From Seriola aureovittata (taxonomy: Eukaryota; Chordata; Actinopteri; Carangiformes; Carangidae): 64,000 nucleotides of DNA. A program made the position numbers and the translations under genes. Below are positions 23,236 through 59,707 of this stretch, piece by piece. Location: positions 11,164,236 through 11,228,235 of the forward strand of contig NC_079380.1 of the NCBI RefSeq assembly GCF_021018895.1, read 5' to 3'. Within the stretch, counting starts at the first letter, position 1. Each line of letters opens with the position of its first letter. Below the pieces are notes generated by a model. That model searched no databases. It was not told the origin of the DNA and saw only the letters and a program-made list of their open reading frames with translations.

Positions 23236-23324
23236 CCGGAAGTGGTAGTGTTGTGCTATGGCTGCACTGACGCGAGTTTGACGAATTTAACCCTGCAGTT
23301 CCTCGGTGTGACCACTAGATGACA
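23236..23324 (-). repeat. 90-bp repeat copy B, inverted relative to copy A
   Basis: On the minus strand it reads TGTCATCTAGTGGTCACA, TTAAATTCGTCAA, GCGTCA and ACCACTTCCGG, in the same order and spacing as copy A at 22538-22627. The two are clearly homologous though diverged. Confidence 0.65.
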
Positions 23325-23657
23325 ACACAATACATTCACGGAGGTAACGTTCATAGGAATTACATTCATTCATGCATTAATTCTGTTTGAACTTTGATTA
23401 CAAAGTACACATTTATGATACAGATACTGTTAACAGCTACATGAACAATAACCTTTTGAATACCTAATTAGAATATCAATAATCAGTATTATTTTCTGTC
23501 CCATCCCCGATGAAGAATGTGGAGCTGTAGACTCTATTTGTTCTCTATCTTGTTCTTTCTGTTACTTTGTTTCTGATTGCTTCGTTTAGTTATTTTATTT
23601 TGACAAACACCAACCATTAGTACGCTTGAGTTTGGTTGTTAGAACCAAATCAAGTGC

Positions 23658-23696
23658 AGTGTTGCAGTTCATCATTGTGATCACTGGAGGTTAGCG
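23658..23696 (+). repeat. Short repeat copy D
   Basis: AGTGTTGCAGTTCATC, then ATTGTGATCACTGGAGG, matching copy C. An ACTTCCGG core follows at 23728-23735. Confidence 0.5.
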
Positions 23697-24198
23697 AACA
23701 CCATGTAACTGTAACTAATTTACAACACTTCCGGCAAATACTTTCAAAATAGGAAAAACCGAAAGATGCAACATTCTGTCTAACGCTATTATGCTTGGTC
23801 ATTCAGATAGGCTACTAACTATAGACCACTGTGACTACAACTCTTCTCATTGATACCTCTAAAATAATTACAGTTATCTGTGTCAATATGTGGTTTATTC
23901 TGACTGAAAATGTAGAATTGAATCACTCAGTCAAAAGTCGCGTTTTGCTTTTTATGTCATGCTGCCTTCAGGGGTTCCACCTAAATTACGCATGAGTCTT
24001 TGGGAGCAAGGTGTTTCTTTTCGCTTTTCATAGCTAACTTCAAAAAAGTATTAAAAACATACTTTGAGCCGAAAGCTATATGAGCAACACCTCAGTTTTT
24101 GCTAAGATTCGTACGAGGTCCTTTAAAGAAAAATCTCCCTCTTAGATGCCCAGAATGACTGAAACCGAGTGTGTGCATGTTTTTTCCGATATTTCAGG

Positions 24199-24406
24199 CT
24201 GTAGGTGGAGCCAACACCGCTACCTGTCCGTCGGCAGCAGCTGATCTGAGTGAAAATGATTCACACTGGCGTCTTCCTGAAGCCGCGTCGCTGTATGGAG
24301 GGACACCGGTGACAGCAGCTCGAAGACTTTGTGTTTCGTCAAATGGTAACCAGGACCACCGGTTTCATATCAGACCCGTCTGGATGGAGGAGACCCTGAG
24401 ACTATT
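24199..24406 (+). other. lpar2: Probable lpar2 5' untranslated exon
   Basis: A locally GC-richer block bounded by an acceptor-like ATATTTCAG (24190-24198) and a donor-like ATT|GTAGGT (24407). No long frame with receptor similarity is present. LPA receptor genes usually have one or more untranslated exons before the coding exon, and the coding exon at 25399 is itself preceded by an acceptor, so an upstream exon is required. Placement is by inference. Confidence 0.45.
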
Positions 24407-24656
24407 GTAGGTTTGATATAATTAACGTTTTCTTTGCATAAAGTCGAAATGAAAATCTCCATGAGTTTCAATTTAACAGAAGTTTCAATTTAACAGATGA
24501 GAGCTATTTTTTATCAATTGCACACATCTCACTGCAAGTTTAGCTCTTTATATCAATAAAAATGTGTCTCTAATTTTTAAATATTGTCCCAGAAAGAAGG
24601 GGAAACTTGTGTTGAAATGTTTCATTGTCGTTTTTGTGTCCTAAATATTAGTAAGC

Positions 24657-24660
<4 letters not shown>

Positions 24661-24751
<91 letters not shown>
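24661..24751. repeat. (TA)n microsatellite
   Basis: About 90 bp of TA dinucleotides with a single phase break near 24712. It lies in the intron between the probable lpar2 leader exon and its first coding exon. Confidence 0.98.
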
Positions 24752-24754
<3 letters not shown>

Positions 24755-24799
24755 TAGATCGATGATTCCAGAGGGCTGCTGTTTTATATCACTGTAATC

Positions 24800-24895
24800 A
24801 TGGCGCCTTTGGGTTTGGGACTATTGGTTGGACAAAACGAGCAATTTGAAGACATCACCTATGTCTTTTTATTCTGGCGTTTTATAGCAAAAAAT
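24800..24895 (+). repeat. Fragment of the interspersed repeat family (copy 3)
   Basis: 'gggtttgggactattggttg' followed by 'gacaaaacgagcaatttgaag' and 'acatcacctatg' then 'gcgttttatagc'. The same blocks in the same order occur near 7.1 and 39.7 kb. Confidence 0.55.
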
Positions 24896-25400
24896 AATTC
24901 AAATGAACGCAAGTTTATTCGAATTATTTTTCCCACTTGCTTCATTGTCAGATCATCACTAGCACAGTGGTAACCTTTACAGTAATACATCTGTCACAAA
25001 ACACCTATAATAAACTGAATTTATCTTCTTCTCCACCTTGGAGGATTATCTGTACAGATATCTTGATCACACTGACAACCTCTGTGTTGAATGTAGTTAG
25101 TGTAGACATCAAGTCTGCTGACACACAAATTCCACAGTTCAGTATATATAATATTGTAGGGACACATAGCTAAAATGAGAGCCTGGGAATGTCTTATATA
25201 TATGTCTTATATTATAGCATTCAGTTTGTAAAAGCATAATATTTGAGTGACATGGATGAAACAATAGAGTTATGAATACTTAATATGTACTGAATGGAAA
25301 TCCTTCTATTGAACAAATACAGTATTGTACATTGCTTGTTGTGGCACCTCTTGTTGATGACAGGTAAATATACTGAACTTCCTGTTTTGTGTCCGCAGTC

Positions 25401-27114
25401 ATGGCCATGGAGAGCAGTGTGACGAATACCTGCAACTACAACAGTAATGTCACCTTCTTTTACAACTCGGTGGGTAAAAAAGTCAGTGTAACATGGACGG
25501 CGCGGGACTTTGTGGTTATTGGACTGGGCTTGACTGTGTGTCTCATCGTAGTCCTGGCCAACCTGATGGTGATGGTGGCCATCTTCATGAACCGCCGCTT
25601 CCACTTTCCTATCTACTATCTCCTGGGCAACATGGCTGCAGCAGACCTGTTTGCCGGTATTGCCTATGCCAACCTGATGTTGAACACGGGCCCCTGGACC
25701 AGGACTCTCACTAAGGAGCAGTGGTACATCCGCGGGGCTCTGATTGACATCAGCCTGACAGCCTCTGTGGCCAACCTGCTTGCTGTCGCCGTAGAGCGCC
25801 ACCAGACCATTCTCACCATGCAGCTGCACAGCACGATGCCCAAGCGTCGAGTGGTGCTGCTGATAGTTTGCATCTGGGCTGTGAGCATCATCATGGGCCT
25901 GGTGCCCTCCAAGTTTTGGAACTGCGAGTGCAATCTGTCAGACTGCTCCACTGTCGCTCCTCTCTACAGCCGCCAATTCCTCATCTTCTGGGCAGTCCTA
26001 AACTTGCTCACTTTCTTCATAATGGTGGCCATGTACACTCGTATCTTTATCTATGTAAGATACAGGAGCCAGAACGTGTCTCAGCATACCTCTGAGATAC
26101 AGCAGAGACAGACTGTTATCAACCTGATGAAAACTATTTCCATGGTTCTGGGTAAGAAGTCCAGCACAGACGCACTGAAAACACAAACATCTAGACTGTA
26201 TGTACTAAATATTAGGGGCAACCTTTTCTTGTTTTGCAGGCATTTTTTTTTTTTTGCACAATTCACATTTAATTTTTACCACATCATAAAAAATGTATCT
26301 CCTTTACATTTTCTCAAAAAGTCAAGTTTAATGGATTTGACTTGAACTCAACTCTCCACCATGTCATATGATGTGAAACTGAATTGTGTTCCATTTGTTA
26401 CCTTACTTCAAGTGCTTTGATGTGCATTGGCCTCTCTCTCTCTCTCATCAGAGAGCTGGGGCTGCTTGCTTCCTGTAGTCTTTCACTTCCCCCACAAACT
26501 TGTTTTACAGCCTTAGTCTTGTTTGTCTCTCAGACCTTGTCTGAGTGCTGCTGGTGGATTAATTTCAGAGGTTGCTAGGAATGTCCAGTGTGTCACAGTG
26601 AAATTGAAATCATATTTCTCTTCATAATCCACTCCTTTGATTACTCAGGTGACTCATCTCCGAGAGGAACTTAACCTTAATACCAAGCAGTCAAACTGCA
26701 AACACTAGCCAACATAGCTGCCCTTTGAGACCGGTGTCATATTACATCGGATTTGAGTTTATTGTTGTTGATTCATTCCTGTCTTCATTGATGAACCACA
26801 TCTCTGCAGGCGCCTTTGTAATCTGCTGGACCCCTGGCCTCATCATTCTCTTACTGGACGGGCTTTTGGGTAAAGACAGCCACGCCAACGACTATGAGAA
26901 GTTCTGTTTGGTGATAGCTGAGTGCAACTCTCTGGTCAACCCCATCATCTATTCCCTGCGAGACGACGAGATGCGGAGGACATTCAAGCGGATCCTGTGC
27001 TGTCTATGCTGGAGAGGTGTCACTCAGCAGAGGGAGCCTCCACCTGTAGAGATTGACTCACCTTTAACAGAGACATTCTCGGTTGCTTTTAGTCAGGCAA
27101 GATACAACCTGTGA
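25401..27114 (+). CDS. lpar2: Lysophosphatidic acid receptor 2 (two coding exons)
   Basis: Plasma-membrane class A GPCR of the EDG family. Exons 25401-26151 and 26810-27114 join in phase 1 at MVLG|AFVICWTPG, the conserved TM6 intron position of LPA1-3 genes. The product is 351 aa, the length of human LPAR2. Seen: N-terminal CNYNSNVTFFYNS with a glycosylation site; TM1-2 with NRRFHFPIYYLLGN and AAADLFAG; ERH at 132-134 after TM3; PSKFWNC and APLYSRQF in extracellular loop 2; CWTP in TM6; NPIIY in TM7; CCLC in the tail. The TM3 signature reads WYIRGALID where other LPA receptors have RQG, so the glutamine at 3.29 is replaced by glycine. The tail ends RYNL, not the DSTL PDZ ligand of mammalian LPAR2. 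An alternative Met at 25407 has the stronger Kozak context. Adjacency to pbx4, as in mammals, supports lpar2 over lpar1 or lpar3. Confidence 0.9.
26152..26809 (+). other. lpar2: lpar2 intron (658 bp)
   Basis: Starts GTAAGA and ends with CATCTCTGCAG. It contains a short T-run and a (TC)n stretch near 26430-26450. I see nothing else. Confidence 0.85.
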
Positions 27115-27551
27115 AATGTAAACATTACACTCCCAAAGCAACATTAATTCCATTTAAAACAGTACCTTTTATCTAGGTTAACATGAAACAAAGTCTTCTA
27201 TTATGCCCGTTGTTTTTTTTGGCTTCTCACATTTCCTTTGTGAGTCATGCTGGTTTACATTTACTGCACTGATGCACATGCTGATTTCTAATGTAACCTA
27301 TCAGATTGGAAGTAAAATATAAAGTTCTCTCATACCTGTGGCAAGAAGTAACCAGGAGATTCCTCCTAGATTTCTTTGTTTCGGTTTGTTAATCCTGGAG
27401 CAAAGACTACTTTTTCTTGTAAAAGTGTCTAAGGGGAACACAGTGCATTGAATTATTAGATGTCAGATGTTTTTTAGAGTCAGTCAGCAAATGGGTCTGT
27501 AAATGAATTGTCTGACTCTTTCTTGAAATTATATTTCTTTGTTGCATGCTC

Positions 27552-27557
27552 AATAAA
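27552..27557 (+). terminator. Candidate lpar2 polyadenylation signal AATAAA
   Basis: AATAAA 438 nt after the lpar2 stop, followed by T-rich 'attatgttttctt'. It gives a short 3' UTR of about 0.45 kb. Confidence 0.55.
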
Positions 27558-27973
27558 TTATGTTTTCTTCATAGGAAACACATGGCTGTGTCCAGAAGTC
27601 AGAAGATCAGGCCTTGTGTATGCCTCAGGACACCAACAGTAAAGAAGACAGCTGGACAATGCCTGGGGTATGATGGCTGGAGGCCTGCAGTATGGGGGGA
27701 AAAAAAACAGATTTTACTGTCATCTAACCAGGATAAATTGTGTAAAATTCTCTCTTTTGTTTTGGGATTTTTTGCTGGACATCAGTAACTTCCGCTAAAC
27801 TACCTCTCTTCCATGTTTCCAACACAAAATATATAAAGATGGATCAATTAAAAAGCTGAAAAGGATTTAATCCATGTTGGACAAATGCTGTCATTTCTCA
27901 GGATAGTGTTTTCCATATTTTCCATGAGGCTGACAGATTCACATATTAATCATCGGATGGTGCAATCTCTCCT

Positions 27974-30900
27974 TTTATTACATTTGACTATCACAAGAGC
28001 ATTTGTGACAAATTATAAAATGAAACACTCCTAAAATCTGAAATCAAATACTGAAAAAAATCACACTAAATCATTTTATTAATTTTCTAATAAGAACACT
28101 ACAATTTGTCATATTCTTCCTTTTGTTTTACTCTTTCTAGAACAATTCTAAAGTTGAGGTATAAAAGGAGTTCATACAGACTCACAAGTCTGAAAACAGT
28201 GGGGGTTATATACAAGAGAAATGGAAAGACAGAGGTAGAGAGAGGGGTAAATACAAGGGAAAGAGGGGAGATACAAATATACTAATAAAAACAAAGAAAT
28301 CAAAAAGGTTTAAAGAGACATTTGATGCTGTGGAAGTCATTTAGTCACTTGCAGAATCCAAACAAGATTTAAATGATCAACCATAGAAAATAAAATTAAG
28401 TTCTGTATTTTAGAATTGCGGTTGCAACATTACAGGGCACCACATAATGTGGGACACCACATAATGACGTCTATGCATTTAGGCATAGGTGTTTTTGCTG
28501 TCGTGCACGATGACTGGAGCATAGCGCACACCATGCACTTAAATGTGAAAGTCTGGCTCTCTTCCTGTTTCAGTGTAGCCGTTAGCCAAATTAATTTCAG
28601 ATTAGTTTTACACAAAACGGGCAACATCTGCACCATTACATTTAGCTGTCAAGGTGTGATAAATTTAAAGGTCTAAGAGCTTGAATTTAATAGCCATCTA
28701 TGTAATTTAGTCAGATTAAAAACTTTTTGCCACTCTGTATAACTGATATCATGGAATAATTTGAGCAGCATTAAAACAAGATTTAGGATTAAATTAGGCA
28801 CAAAAGTGGGTGAATATTTGGAAAAGTGACTGTATAACTGAGGGAGTGTGGGAAATGGTGGTAGAATCAGATGAGAAAGGTGTCCAGGGATTAGCATGGC
28901 AAAATATACCAAATAATGTTCATTGCAGAACCTCAATTGATACAATTCTTTCCACAGCACCAAATGTTACACCTCTAAACCATACATTGCCACCCGGTTA
29001 TGTAACAAAAGACCTAAATAATATTCAAAATTGATACAGAGTTATCATGAATTCTGTGGCACAAAGGCCAAATAAAACTGGCATCTCAACCAAACATCGA
29101 AGTTTATAAAAGAAAAAAAAAAATACTGAAACATTACACAAACTGTACAGTGACATCCATTACAACAGGTAGAAAAAGGGGGGGGGCATGATAATTTGGT
29201 GTGGCGATAACGTTATTCATAAGATACAGTCGTATGAACTGCGATGAGTAACAAAACAAGTAATTAAATGTGGGATATCACATGTGACCAGCTTACAAGC
29301 TCAAGTTTTGTTCTGTAACATATGGTTCAACAAAGTCTTGACTGACACTTAAATATTCATAAGGCTTTACCTTACTATCAAAATGCTTTGTTATTCACAT
29401 AACAGTTAATGTATAAAATAGTTCCAAAGAATGAAAATCCCCAAAAACGCTGCAGGTTTGTCTTAAACACAAGTTAATTGTTTTACTACACCCAGTGCTG
29501 CCTCTTTTTTTGGTAACAGAGGAGAGAGAGAAGCCCTTGCCCAATTGGCCATAGAAATAAAATCAAAAATAGTTGTGGTTTTACCAGAAGATATTAAAAG
29601 ATGGGTAAAGGGGAGAGCATAAATTCTATGCTCACAATCAAATTACAGGTCTGATATGACAGTCCTCACTCCACCCACCCTCCCATGAAGCCCCACAACA
29701 AAAACCCCAAAAATGAAATCAACTTGAGGCATGACAACACCACACAAGAGAGACACAGATACAAATATAATTCCCTCCTCGCCTCGAACTGAAAAGGTGG
29801 CTGTGCACCAACTTTAGAGAGACACAGAGTAGCATTATTACATTGCTGAACGTGGTATTTTTGGTTTTGGTACAACAGAAGGTTGTAGCGTGTTGCCTTG
29901 GGCTCACGAGCTTAAACGTTTCAAGATGGGGAGGAGATCTCAGTGGAACCCCACCTGGTGTTGTCATTGGCTGGTGGAAGCACCCAGTCTCTATAATGCT
30001 TACAAAGGTCAGAGGGCACCAGCCAGTTTGACTAAGACATCCCAAGAAGACTGTACACACGCCCACACAGAGACACACATCATAGCAATACATGATGCAC
30101 TTTTTCCTTTTTGGTCTGACTGTAATAATTATACCCTTTATTTTTTTGTTAATAAAAACAAAGCTAAAAACTCGGAAGGTTAAACGAAAACAATAATATC
30201 ACGCCTAGAAGTCCTACATGCATGGAAGACAGTCACGTTTCTAAATTCATGTCACGTTTGTCCCAATAACACATCAATGCCCCACAATCTTTCCACCCTT
30301 CTCCTAACGTCATTTAGATGCTTTATTGAGCTCATTTTTGGTGGTGGCTGGTGCATTCTTGGTGAAACAGCATTAGAAAATAGCCTACAATCAAATAAAC
30401 TAGTGGACAGAAAGCAAGAAGTAAAGTCTACAAGCCATCTACCAGCACCCTCTATTGGTTAGCAACAAAAAGGGCTATTAGTTACATCCACTCAACCAAA
30501 GAAATTCTCCTCTCTCTGCCCTTTCATCCTCTCCTCGCCAGCCCTATTATCACCTGTCCTGCCTGGTCTAGAACAGTGATCCCCTTAACTACCTTTTTAC
30601 AGGTAGAGACACCCATAACAAGGATGCTAACTTTTGTGCTTGACACATCTTTTATGTCAGCTCACTATGAAAACGACTGAAAAGTTGTAGGGTGTGTGTT
30701 TATGGAAGGGGGTTGCATGCACCTTTGCGCATGTCTCAATTATTCACTTTGAAATCTCCAACAGAATGAAATATCAAGCTGTAAGGACCGGAAGATACAA
30801 CAACGTCTTGTGTAGAGTTGGCAGAGGGTGGTCTCGGAGGAACAGATGTGTTGACAACTACTGGGGCAGCACTTTGGTACGAGCAAGGTGAGCAGAGCTC

Positions 30901-31411
30901 CCTGGTGATCTGTATCAACAGTTTGGCTGTCAAATGCCAAGGCTTCAAGAGATACAGGCAATCACACACAGTTTTCCAAAGCAAAGGGTTGAGTGCAGAG
31001 GTCAACAGCACATGGACAAGCTGTGTGAGTACTGTGTGAAGTTAACGTGCATATACACATAATGTACAGACATCATGATCATCTACACAGCTGGGTCAGT
31101 GGTTTTCAAAAAGTCCTTGATAGTAAAGATGTTTTCTATCTGTCTCAGTATCAGTGAGCTCCATCCTCCTTTCATTCTGAGTTATGGAGCTTCGAGCATT
31201 GAAGTGGAGCTTTGGGGTGGAGGGAGAACTCCTCCTAACTAGTGTTCGGCTGTCCTGTGTTCCAGCACAGTGTGTGTTTATGAAATGCAAATACAGCCTT
31301 GTGTGGCTGTCAGGTTGAGAGACAAGGGTATATTGAAGAATGGGGACAGAGGATGGTAGTCAGAGCAGACCACAGTGGGAATGAAGTGATGGCAGCGAGA
31401 GAGCCACCGGA
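27974..31411 (-). other. pbx4: pbx4 3' UTR region
   Basis: Sequence after the pbx4 stop on the minus strand has no coding exon. Minus-strand AATAAA hexamers occur at 30142-30137, 28080-28075 and 27979-27974, giving trailers of about 1.3 kb or 3.4 kb. The distal ones lie about 420 bp from the lpar2 signal, so the two genes converge tail-to-tail. The extent is inferred. Confidence 0.5.
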
Positions 31412-56182
<24,771 letters not shown>

Positions 56183-56830
56183 ACTTTCAAAGAAAACTCG
56201 CCGTTTTCCTCAGTCGAAGAATACACACAAATAGCTAGCCTGTTAGCTAGCCAGCAAAGTATTTTCTACGACAAATCATACAACACTTCTTACCGAGCCC
56301 GACAGCGACGATTGGCAAATAGTTAAGGGTTATTGTCATAAAACAAATCGCACGAACACTCTTTACATTTGCTTGTATTTTTTCCCCCTCAAGTCAATAA
56401 ACGCGGCCAGGCTAACGTTAGCTAACCACCGTGTGAAAAGCAGCTAGGTTAGTAGCTGTAGCCCAGCAGAAAAGCAGCAGGGACACACATGCACAGACTG
56501 TGTGAGCTTGCCAACAGCGCCTCGCACATTTTCGAAAAAAAAAAATGTAAAAACGAAAAATATAACAGCAGACGAGCACTCTTATCTTAAAATAAAATTC
56601 ACCAATTCTAACAAAAAAAGAAATAAGACGTGAATACAGCGACGAAGCTTTCGGACCGTCTAGCTCCCAATCAGAAATCTCCTACCAAAACAGACTACGG
56701 TGGTTTGCCATTGTTGTTGATGTCGCGCGAGTATGTGGGATGTTCTGGGCTGCGCGAGCGGTGTGCGTCGCGTTGACCATTGAACTCATAGCACCACAGA
56801 GCGCGAGCTTGCGGGTGGGTTGATCAGTCC
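56183..56830 (-). promoter_or_regulatory. pbx4: pbx4 5' UTR and CpG-rich promoter region
   Basis: Directly upstream of the pbx4 ATG on the minus strand. CpG dinucleotides are dense in 56640-56830 (for example GTCGCGCGAG, TGCGCGAGCG, GCGTCGCGTT), unlike surrounding AT-rich sequence. No TATA box was evident. The transcription start was not placed. Confidence 0.5.
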
Positions 56831-59707
56831 TATAGAAAACAAAGCTACTAATGGAGATACATTTCCATGTTAGCTGGCGTAATGGTGAAAACAATGTATG
56901 AGGTATTATTTTCTTAAACACTGTTCAAAGCACTAACTGTATCACTCCTCCAGGTGATAAGATTCTCCTCGTGTATGGCCTTTACAAATGGATAGCCTCT
57001 TACGTCATCAGCATTGCTTGTCCTATTATAATTGGGTGAAGCTATTTTTGTCATTAATATAAGGTGGGATCACGTGCTTAACCTGATTGCTTTCATAAAC
57101 AAAACTTTGAACTGAATGTTTGTACACATAGTACACACAGGACTGGGATGGTGAGCTATTTGAGTTGTACATTAGAAACAGTAAGCTTCTTAACTCTAAA
57201 AAGCCACAACAACCTGTCCTTGCTCATGACTAAGTGTGTTGAACAGAAAAACAGGAGTATTAAAACCAATTTGGTCTCTGCTAGTTTAGTATTTCATAAG
57301 TTGTACCTTGAAGTAAAAGAGCTAATCTCCATCAATGTTGGCACATTGTGGCAATATAAAGAGCAATAGTCAATCTCAAAGCAGAACAGTCCAACCTAAG
57401 AGAATCATTCTGTCCTAAACCCCTGATGAATGAAACATCCCATCAGTTTTCAGTATGAAAATGTTGACAGCACAGATTGAAAACAAGTGTCCTTGTTTTT
57501 TGCAAACTGGGCAATTCTGCTGTAGTTTATCACTCAGATCAGAGAGACAGCTTTCCAAGACGAATGGCTGGCTGAATGGATGTGGAGGAGAGCTGCAGCA
57601 AGCCTTGCTGTACTGAGAAGAGATGATGGGTGTGCATGAGGGAGTAGGACCAAACTGGCAGTGGTTTATGCTGACTCTCCACACATCCATCTACTACAAT
57701 CTGTAGCTAATCAATCTAAAGTTAGAGACAACAAGAACAGAGAATACAGTAAACCTAAACAGTAATTGTTCTTTGCATGTGCATATAGTACAAGTCACAA
57801 TTCAGGTATCTTGCTTGTTATACCAAGCAGTGGATTTTAAAAAAGTTGTCTCCATCACAACCAAACCTAAACATTAGGGTTGAAATAGAAAAAGAAAATA
57901 TTTACACACATAAATTTCATATATATATATATATATATTGTAAAAAAAAACAACCCTCTCTTTCTGTCTTTCTAATACTAATCTACAAACAAGGAACCCA
58001 GAGAACCTGGTCACACCCAAGCACAAATATGCGTTGCATTCAGATTAAACACTTAAATGGAATAACTTCTAATACACCATTGACTAGGGTCATTGAGGTT
58101 GTTTAAACACTTTATGATGCAATTTTAAGTGAGTAGCTACAGGGGTTACTATCTAACCCCAAATTCTGTCACTGTCAAGAGACCTTCCTTGAAAGTAAAA
58201 AGACTATGTCAGTGGCTTTGCAAACTTCTTCGTTTTATTGTTGGTGATTCATTTAAGGATCATTTCTGTGAAACCTCTATTCATTTGGATGCTAAAGCTG
58301 CCCTCCTCTCACCCCACAAGCATCAAGCCTCATTTTCATCTAAATAAGAATCGATCTCTCCTGCTGTGCACCATCCTCCCTTACTCACAACTCTCACGGC
58401 CACAACCCTGCTTGTCTTCTCTTTGCTTGTCCCTGTGCTCTCTAGTCACTCCCTTGAATACAACAAGGAAAATTTACCACACTCCATGTTGAAGATCATA
58501 ACTGCAGAACACAGAAAGCCATTCTCTCTTATTTATTGTTAGCCATGGGGAAAGAGGATTTCCTTTCTACTGCAGTCATCAGAAAAACAAATTAAGTATG
58601 AACATTAATGAGTGAATTGGTCCAGGAGATAAGTGATAGTGAACAAAGCTTTGACTGACTGGTACAATGTCAAAGCTTCGTTCTGCATCAGTGACCCAGC
58701 CAAACGCAAGAGATGGGGGTGAGTCACTGTGGGGGAGGGGCCTCCTCCTGAATGGTCAGGGGACACAGATGAAGTGAAATAGATGCAGCAACAAAAAGAG
58801 AGTAAATGTGACCAAGAATGAGCATGTAAAAAGGCCTGCACATAAAGACTGTAGGCAAACTACACAGTAGAATCCTTATGCATTCAAACCATCTTGTTTT
58901 GCTCACAGCTTCATAATCTTTATAGTTAATGTTTTCCTGATGTACACGTGACTTCTGGGGGAAAAATTGCCATATTTTTAATAGGTTTAATAAAACTTTG
59001 AAAACAACACAAAGTATACTCTTTGCACATCACTTTTGATCACATTTTAAAAATAGTAGTAATCAAACTGCTTAAAAATGTCACTTCAAATGCACCCCAC
59101 ATTTTAAAAATTTCAAGTCCATTTCATTGACAAAATCAGTTTTGGTTTCTGATACAGTCATCATATTTGAATATTTATTTTAAATGAACAGGTTTTAGTT
59201 CTAAGAGGTGGGGAATTTTTCAGTATTTATTTGTTGACAAACAACCAATAATCTTGTTTTGCTGGAAGTTGCCAAAGATTTCTCGGGCATTTGGCCATTC
59301 CTTAATTTATAACAGCTGGCAATCTAGTTTGAAAAATGTCAGGTTTTACAGGTGAGCATGCACTTAATTCAGGCTTTACAGAAGAATCTGCTCTAGCCAT
59401 TCACCAAGCTTGTCACAATTTTGGAAAGCCAACCACTGCCACCTGCTGGTCAAGCACATGGACTACCTGAACTAGCTCTATTGCCAGTCCTGCTGATGAC
59501 TGAAATGGTTTTAATTTGACACAGAAAACATAAAATTAGTTTGTTTAGTTTATGTTTATGAAGAAGACAGCAAAGACAGGGCAAAGAAATTATGTTCATT
59601 TAACAGTAAAATTACCAGAGAGTACACATCTAAGATCATATACAAGTCATAAAGAACTATTGTCTGACAGAGGATTGACAGCTTGTGCTTGCCTCCTGCC
59701 AAAGTGA
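56831..59707. other. pbx4-dsn1 intergenic region and dsn1 3' UTR
   Basis: No coding exon recognised. A minus-strand AATAAA at 59231-59226 would end dsn1 with a 3' UTR of about 0.48 kb; another lies at 59179-59174. There is a short (AT)n tract near 57918-57938. The remaining AT-rich sequence is uncharacterised. Confidence 0.6.

Larger units (their letters stand above)
21381..24198. other. brd4-lpar2 intergenic region
   Basis: No exon recognised. It includes an A-run at about 21886-21909, and between 22.5 and 23.75 kb several diverged short repeats built around a GACCACTAG(A/T)(G/T)G-type core and a CACTTCCGG core. lpar2 promoter elements are expected in the distal part, but no clear TATA box or CpG island was seen. 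Confidence 0.6.

Noticed and set aside
25221..25829. 202-codon open frame antisense to the first lpar2 coding exon
   Set aside because: It mirrors the strongly biased receptor codons on the other strand and has no independent support.
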